Source of the DNA: Coriobacteriia bacterium
GTDB taxonomy: Bacteria > Actinomycetota > Coriobacteriia > Anaerosomatales > PALSA-660
Direction of reading: 5' to 3'
Assembly: GCA_025361335.1 (NCBI GenBank)
Contig: JANYAK010000003.1
Location: 1 to 64,000, forward strand
DNA: 64,000 nt
Within the stretch, counting starts at the first letter, position 1. Each line of letters starts with the position of its first letter. Of the stretch, positions 58,498 to 64,000 are shown piece by piece. A program made the position numbers and the translations under genes. The notes under the pieces are model-generated. The model was not told where the DNA came from. It searched no databases and saw nothing but the letters and a program-made list of their open reading frames with translations.

Positions 58498-58701
58498 CTA
58501 GAGCTTGCGGACGTTGCTCGCCTGCTGCTTGCCGTTCTGCCCCGTCGTGATGTCGAACGCCACGGCCTGGCCCTCATCGAGGGTCTTGAAGCCGTCCCCC
58601 TGGATCTCCGAGAAGTGCACGAAGACGTCGTCCCCACCGTCATGCGAGATGAAGCCATAGCCCTTGTCCGGATTGAACCACTTAACGGTACCTTCAGCCA
58701 T
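58498..58701 (-). CDS. cspA: Cold-shock protein
   Basis: [33 protein letters not shown]. Confidence 0.97.
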   Translation of the reverse strand: MAEGTVKWFNPDKGYGFISHDGGDDVFVHFSEIQGDGFKTLDEGQAVAFDITTGQNGKQQASNVRKL

Positions 58702-58744
58702 TCCTAACCTACCTATCCGCCCCCTGGGGGCAACACAAGCGCCC

Positions 58745-58801
58745 CGACTACCCAGCCGCACCCCTCTTCAGGTACAGGCTTAGAAATTGCGCGGGTAGTC
58801 G
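58745..58801 (-). promoter_or_regulatory. Long-range inverted repeat in the cspA 5' leader
   Basis: CGACTACCC (58745-58753) and GGGTAGTCG (58793-58801), perfect 9-bp arms. Confidence 0.5.
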
Positions 58802-58844
58802 AAACCGCCAACTTCAGGGCCACGTATTGGCCCGTGGGCGTAGT

Positions 58845-58874
58845 GTACGCGAATGTCCATCGGTTGTCGCGTAC
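58845..58874. promoter_or_regulatory. Inverted repeat GTACGCGA-N14-TCGCGTAC between cspA and the HEAT-like gene
   Basis: Perfect 8-bp arms read directly. Confidence 0.5.
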
Positions 58875-58957
58875 AAGTTGCGGACGAAAGGAAGACCAGC
58901 GTCCGGTGTGCTTGCGGCCCGTTCCCCTACGTGGTGTGATGTGGCCCGGAGGCACAC

Positions 58958-60919
58958 ATGGACGAGGCTGGGATCCTGGAGTCCGTCGTCAGGAACATGG
59001 GGGCTGCGTGGCGGATGATCCGCCTGTATCCCGCCTCCAGCCCCCTGCGCCTGCAGGCCGCCCAGGCGGTCTGCGACTCCATCGAGGCATACATCGAGGC
59101 GGGCCCCTCGCTGCGGCTCGTCGTGGTCCCGGAAGGATTCGTCCTTCGAGGCATCGATGGCCTCCTGACGGCCCCCGGCATCCCCGAGGTCTCGGACGCG
59201 CTGGCCTCGCACAGCACGGCCGAGGTGCGATTCGATGCCACGCCGCTCGCGGCCGAGGTCATCGCCTTCCTCACGGCGGTCCAGCTTCAGCCCCATGAGC
59301 TGGAGGGGACGAACGGCCTGGTCGGCCAGCTCGCCGCGTCCGGGGTCGGCGCGATCAAGGTCGTGCCGGTGGCCATCTCCCGTGTCGAAGCCACCCTCGA
59401 GATCCCCGAGGATGAAGCCGATTCCTTCCTGGCGGAGCTAGCCGCCGACTCCGACCGGTTCACCATGTGGCTGCGCTCTCTGCTCACGTACGATGACGAG
59501 GCTCTGATCGAAGCGCTGCTCGAGATATCCGTCGCCGCGAAGGAGCCTGGCATCCTGGCGCGGTCGATGGCCGTCGCCTTCGTCGAGCAGGACACCCGCG
59601 GAAAGGACAGGCTCCTCGAGATGTCCGTGGACTTGGCGCCGCTGCGAACCATCGCCGCCGACATGCTGGCGAACCTCTCGTCAGTCGAGCTCACAGCGGC
59701 CATTCGCGGTGGAATACATGGCGCCAATCCGATGGCGATGTCTGCCGCGCTGACCGGCCTCCCGATGGGCGCCCGCTCGCAGGAGCTCGTCGACGAGACC
59801 CTCGAGGCGCTCCACGCCGCGGACGCCGAGTCCGCCGAGATCGCGTTTTTGGAGCACATGATCGAGATCCGCCGGACGGCCCCGACGGAGCCGTCGGTCG
59901 TCGACAGCCGTCCTGTGTACCGCTCCGTCCTTGAGTCCTCGCGCCTGCCCGCGGGACCCTTGGCCGCAGTCGGCGACGAGCTGTGCTCGCGCCGGGCTCT
60001 CGACGCGGTCGGACTCGCCACGGTCACAGGGCTGCTCTCGACCGCGGCGAACATGGATGCATACGGCCGCGTGATCGATGCGCTGGCCCGCTCCATCCCC
60101 CACCTCCTCCAGACGGGCAACGCGGACACGGCCGTCCTCATCGTTCGGACTTTGGGTGACGCCCAGATCCGCCCTTCCCGATCGTGGCCCGACCTGGACG
60201 CGACACACGCGCACGCGGTCGACCAGGCATGCGGAGTCGCATCCATGGCGGCCCTGGTCGCCGGACCGTACGACGAGGAGACATGCGCCGCTCACGCGCG
60301 CGAGCTCGTCTCCCTTGGAGGCGAGAAGGCCGCGTGGAACTTGGCTGATGCCGCTCTGACCTCGGACGCCGATTCGGCCATGTCCTGCGCTGAGACGGTT
60401 CTGGGGCGCAGGCTGCCCGAGCTGCTGGCTCCCAAGGCGCTCAGCGCCGATGCCCGCCATGCGGCCCGCTTGGCGGAGCTGTTCGCACGCGATGGCGGCC
60501 CGCGCTGCATGCAGGCGCTGGGCCTGCTGGTGGGCCACTCGGATGAGCGCGTGCGCACCGCTTCCGCAAAGGGGATCTGTGCGGCCGGGGGAAGCGGGCG
60601 GACCACATACGGCCCGGGCCTGCTGCGCGATGCCTCCCCCACCGTCAGCCTCGTCACCGTCAGTGCACTGGGCCGCGCGGGCGGGGACGACGTGACCGCG
60701 ATGCTCGCGAGCCGCCTGGCCGAGATCGCCAGCGACTCCGAGCTGTCGCTGGCCCGCGAGATCATCGCAGCTCTCTCACGCTCCGCGTCCGACACCGCCC
60801 GTGCCGCCTTGACGCGGGTCGCTGAACACACGCCGATCTTCCAGAGGCGCAAGACCGTGGAGATCCGGAACCTGGCGAAGCGTGCACTCGCGTCGATGAC
60901 GGACAGGGGGGCCGAGTAG
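58958..60919 (+). CDS. HEAT-repeat-like protein, 653 aa, uncharacterized
   Basis: Ala/Leu-rich helical repeats; N-terminal RMIRLYPASSPLRLQAAQAV shared with next gene. Confidence 0.7.
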   Translation: MDEAGILESVVRNMGAAWRMIRLYPASSPLRLQAAQAVCDSIEAYIEAGPSLRLVVVPEGFVLRGIDGLLTAPGIPEVSDALASHSTAEVRFDATPLAAEVIAFLTAVQLQPHELEGTNGLVGQLAASGVGAIKVVPVAISRVEATLEIPEDEADSFLAELAADSDRFTMWLRSLLTYDDEALIEALLEISVAAKEPGILARSMAVAFVEQDTRGKDRLLEMSVDLAPLRTIAADMLANLSSVELTAAIRGGIHGANPMAMSAALTGLPMGARSQELVDETLEALHAADAESAEIAFLEHMIEIRRTAPTEPSVVDSRPVYRSVLESSRLPAGPLAAVGDELCSRRALDAVGLATVTGLLSTAANMDAYGRVIDALARSIPHLLQTGNADTAVLIVRTLGDAQIRPSRSWPDLDATHAHAVDQACGVASMAALVAGPYDEETCAAHARELVSLGGEKAAWNLADAALTSDADSAMSCAETVLGRRLPELLAPKALSADARHAARLAELFARDGGPRCMQALGLLVGHSDERVRTASAKGICAAGGSGRTTYGPGLLRDASPTVSLVTVSALGRAGGDDVTAMLASRLAEIASDSELSLAREIIAALSRSASDTARAALTRVAEHTPIFQRRKTVEIRNLAKRALASMTDRGAE

Positions 60920-62236
60920 ATGGGCGCCGCGGACATCACCCACGCGCTCGCGGCGTCGCGCAGGGCCGTTCGCCTGTATCCGCCGGAGCACCCCACGCAC
61001 CGCGAGAAGATCCAAGACCTCGCTGCGGCCGTGGTCGCCGAGGTGGATGTGCGGCCGCTGACGCTCAACCTGCGCCAAGGGCGCCTGTACGTCGACAGCG
61101 ATGTCATCACCGACTCGGGACCCTCCACGCGCGCGCTGGCCGAGGCCATGGCGGCCCGAAGGCTGGAGAGCCTCACGTTTCACATGGGGTTCAGCACGAC
61201 CGACGCAACCGGGCTCAGCGAGGTACTCATCCTTCTGCCCTCTCCCGAACTCGACGCCGTTGCTGAACTTGAGGCGCGTGACGTCCGCGCCGTCACGGTC
61301 TCCGCCCTGGAGGACGACTCGCTTCAGAAGGCTGAGGAGCGAGACAGACGCCGCGAAGCGGACCGCGCGCTGTACCGACGCGCGCTCTCCGGCTTCCGCG
61401 ACACCATCGTCGCGCTCGGGGGGACCGAACCCGTCGACGGAGGGGAGGCACGCCGCGCGGTCGCGTCCCTGGTCGCTCGGGTCGCGGAGTCCCCGGGTTC
61501 GCTCCTCGCTCTGACGACCATGATCAGTCACGGCGAACGCCTGCCGGCGCATTCCGTGCGCGTCATGCTGCTCTCCTTGGTTCTCGGTCATCGTCTCGGA
61601 CTCGGCGACCGAGAGCTTCTATCCCTGGGCATGGCGGCTCTCATGCACGACACCGGGGAGGCGCTGGCGACCGAGACCGGCGCGCCGGCGGACACAGAGG
61701 CTGTGCGCTTGGACCACCCGGCTCTGGGCGCCGCGGCCTTGGGGTCACTGCCCGACGAGGACTGTGCGGCCATGATCGTCGCGCTGGAGCATCACATGGG
61801 CGTCGACGGAACCGGCTGGCCCACCCGGCAAGAGGGCGGCCGTCCGCACCCCTACAGCCGGATCGTCGCGGTGACCGATCGATACGACGATCTGACGCGG
61901 AAGGAAGACGGCTCGGCGCTGATGCCGGACGCAGCGGTCGCCCAATTGCTCCGTGAGGCCTCCGGCGGGCCGCTCGACCCCGTGTTCGCGCGCCTTCTCA
62001 CCCAGGCACTGGGGGTCTTCCCCATCGGCACCACGGTCCGGCTGTCGGACCACACCATCGCCGTGGTCCGCGACCCTGGCGACGACCCGTTGCGTCCGAC
62101 GATCGTCCCCGTCTTGGACCCGGATGGCGTGACTCTGCCGGCATCCGACGGCTTCGACCTGCGGGACGACCCGCGCCTGATAGTCGAGATCGTCGTCCCC
62201 TCTCTGGTCGGCGTGCACCCTGCGGACGAGTTGTAA
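60920..62236 (+). CDS. Divergent HD-GYP-like phosphohydrolase with shared N-terminal domain
   Basis: RAVRLYPPEHPTHREKIQDL; ALMHDTGEA; LEHHMGVDGTGWPTRQEGGRPHPYSRIVAVTDRYDDLTR. Confidence 0.8.
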   Translation: MGAADITHALAASRRAVRLYPPEHPTHREKIQDLAAAVVAEVDVRPLTLNLRQGRLYVDSDVITDSGPSTRALAEAMAARRLESLTFHMGFSTTDATGLSEVLILLPSPELDAVAELEARDVRAVTVSALEDDSLQKAEERDRRREADRALYRRALSGFRDTIVALGGTEPVDGGEARRAVASLVARVAESPGSLLALTTMISHGERLPAHSVRVMLLSLVLGHRLGLGDRELLSLGMAALMHDTGEALATETGAPADTEAVRLDHPALGAAALGSLPDEDCAAMIVALEHHMGVDGTGWPTRQEGGRPHPYSRIVAVTDRYDDLTRKEDGSALMPDAAVAQLLREASGGPLDPVFARLLTQALGVFPIGTTVRLSDHTIAVVRDPGDDPLRPTIVPVLDPDGVTLPASDGFDLRDDPRLIVEIVVPSLVGVHPADEL

Positions 62237-62310
62237 CCCCGGCCGGGAAGCACGAGCACCGTCGCCGCTCCGTACGCCATGCCGGAGCCCCCACGCCCCG
62301 GGCGAATGCG

Positions 62311-63387
62311 CTATCTGCGGATGAAGACCGGGTCCCCGACGTTGACGCGACCGTAGAGATCATGGATCGCGCTGGGCATCATCCGCATGCATCCGTGACT
62401 CGCGTGGGTTCCGATGCTGCTGTACTCACTCCGAGGAATGCCATGGAGGAACACGCCCGGGTAGTTGATCCCGATCTTGCGGTCCCCCATGGGATTGCCA
62501 CGCCCTCCGGGGATGACGTCAGGCATGTTCGCCGACCACGCGGAGTGCGGGTTGATCCAGGGGGCGTTGGCCTGCTTCTTCGCGATCTTGAAGTCGCCCT
62601 TGGGCGTGGGCCATGCGGGCTGGCCGGGCGCGCAGGGGTACTCCGTGACCAACTCCGCGCCGTTGTACAAGTAGACGCGGCACTGGGACAGCGACACGAC
62701 GATGGCGGTCTTGAAGCTCGACTCGACGACTCGCGGCGTGATGAAGGTGATCGGCATCGATGCGACCCGGCTCGAGGAGGTGATCGCGTCGGCCGAGGTG
62801 AGCACGCCCGCGAGCACGTCCACGGCCTTCGTCTGCTCGACGGTCGCGCCATACACGGCGGGCGTGATCTGCATACGGTAATCCGCCGTCGGGGTCCGCG
62901 TGGCATCGACCGGCTTCCGGTCGACCAGCGTCGCGGTCTGCTTGACCCATCCGGCCAACACCGTGGTGTCCACGGAGTACTCAGGCCTGACGTCGGCGGG
63001 CAACGGCCTGCCGGCGACCCGACTGATCACCCGCGTGAGAAGAGTCGCCTCATGGCTGGGGGCGTAGGCGTCATCAACCATGGAGTCGACGTCGACCGAG
63101 ACGATGCCCTTCGGGTCCAGCACCCACGACTTGTTGTCCCCCGCAACCGTGACCGGCTGCATGACGGGTGTGGACACGGCTTGGTCGATGGTGGCACGCA
63201 CCTGGGTCTCGGTCATGCCGGCCAGATCGCGCCCCGCCAGAGTCACTCCCTTGGCCACGATCCCCCGGGACTGGTAGTCAGCGGCTATCGCCCAAGCGGA
63301 GGTCACGGAGAACAGGAGCATGAGTGCGGACACGAGGCCCAGCAGTATCCCTCTTGTGGTGCTTTCGGCCTTCATGTACATCCTCAT
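62311..63387 (-). CDS. L,D-transpeptidase (YkuD) with N-terminal TM and peptidoglycan-binding-like domain
   Basis: KIGINYPGVFLHGIPRSEYSSIGTHASHGCMRM catalytic motif; N-terminal TM helix. Confidence 0.95.
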   Translation of the reverse strand: MRMYMKAESTTRGILLGLVSALMLLFSVTSAWAIAADYQSRGIVAKGVTLAGRDLAGMTETQVRATIDQAVSTPVMQPVTVAGDNKSWVLDPKGIVSVDVDSMVDDAYAPSHEATLLTRVISRVAGRPLPADVRPEYSVDTTVLAGWVKQTATLVDRKPVDATRTPTADYRMQITPAVYGATVEQTKAVDVLAGVLTSADAITSSSRVASMPITFITPRVVESSFKTAIVVSLSQCRVYLYNGAELVTEYPCAPGQPAWPTPKGDFKIAKKQANAPWINPHSAWSANMPDVIPGGRGNPMGDRKIGINYPGVFLHGIPRSEYSSIGTHASHGCMRMMPSAIHDLYGRVNVGDPVFIRR

Positions 63388-63809
63388 CGCTCGTCTTGGG
63401 AACAAGTCACATGTCACGTGCAGACTAACATCAGCGGGCGATCCCAGGTCGGAATTGCGCACAGTGGTTCACTGTAGGCCATCGAGCCGTGCGATAACGA
63501 CGCAAACAACGGGCCATCGCGGGGGCGTCGCCGCGCAGCGGCCGCACGGCCGCGCAGGAGAAGAGGTCCGCTGACCGGCGTTGACGTAGCCTCACCCAGC
63601 ATGGTCGCGACCTCCCACTCCGTGCGTGCGAGCAGTTCAGCCGCCGTCCGATGCGCTTCGAGCAGGTCGCCTGTTTCTCCCGAGCGCACACGCTCGGACG
63701 CATCGTCTTGCTCCTGAATGAGGAGGCGCTCGGCAGGCAGCCACACGGCGCGCGGCGGTCCCAGGCAATAAGAGAGGCCCCGGCGCGGTGCCGAGGCCTC
63801 GATCGTTGC

Positions 63810-63884
63810 TGGTGGGCCATACTGGATTTGAACCAGTGACTTCATCCGTGTGAAGGATGCACTCTCCCGCTGAGTTAATGGCCC
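63810..63884 (-). tRNA. tRNA-Val (anticodon CAC), CCA encoded
   Basis: GGGCCATTAACTCAGCGGGAGAGTGCATCCTTCACACGGATGAAGTCACTGGTTCAAATCCAGTATGGCCCACCA; acceptor, anticodon and T arms all pair. Confidence 0.97.
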
Positions 63885-64000
63885 GCTGTGCGCTCCTGGC
63901 CCGATGGTGCGACCTTGGCCGGGAGCAGCGAGGGCTATTGTATACGCACGAGCCCGCGCGCGTGAACCCCAGCGGGGCGGTAGCCTCGTACGCTACACGC

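Noticed and set aside
63414-63845. 143-aa minus-strand ORF between the L,D-transpeptidase and tRNA-Val
   Set aside because: Runs into the tRNA gene and lacks a good start/SD. The middle (LLIQEQDDASERVRSGETGDLLEAHRTAAELLARTEWEVATML) looks somewhat coding-like, so it may be a gene remnant, but support is too weak.
1-64000. CRISPR arrays, transposons, prophage or antiphage islands
   Set aside because: No regularly spaced repeats, transposase, integrase or phage structural proteins recognised; gene content is core metabolism throughout.

Overview
High-GC window, probably actinobacterial (Coriobacteriia-like by gene content and codon bias; this placement is inference). About 50 genes, almost all on the minus strand in tightly overlapping operons. 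No transposase, integrase, phage module or CRISPR array was seen. Main blocks: queD/RNase HI/zinc-ribbon/Nif3; iscR-iscS-iscU-mnmA; a riboflavin operon ribD-ribE-ribBA-ribH behind an FMN riboswitch; rpe/gpsA/plsY/der/DUF512/ispH/plsC/cmk; aroA-tyrA-aroF-hisC; a cobalamin uptake and salvage operon (btuFCD, cobU, cobT, cobS, cobC) behind a cobalamin riboswitch and attenuator; rluB/scpB/scpA/trpS; a lone plus-strand baeRF-like gene; M50 protease, DHH-CBS-CCA fusion, pynP, deoB; a PilB/GspE ATPase; a FlgM-like protein; an 11-gene complex I operon; an ABC-F ATPase; cspA; a plus-strand HEAT-like/HD-GYP-like pair; an L,D-transpeptidase; and tRNA-Val(CAC). The most notable observation is the complex I operon (nuoABCD-H-I*-JKLMN). 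It lacks nuoE, nuoF and nuoG. Its NuoI-position gene encodes a 684-aa protein in which a GltD-like FAD/pyridine-nucleotide oxidoreductase appears inserted inside NuoI, between the N-terminal YP...RG element and the first ferredoxin motif. This suggests a complex I variant with a built-in electron-input flavoprotein.
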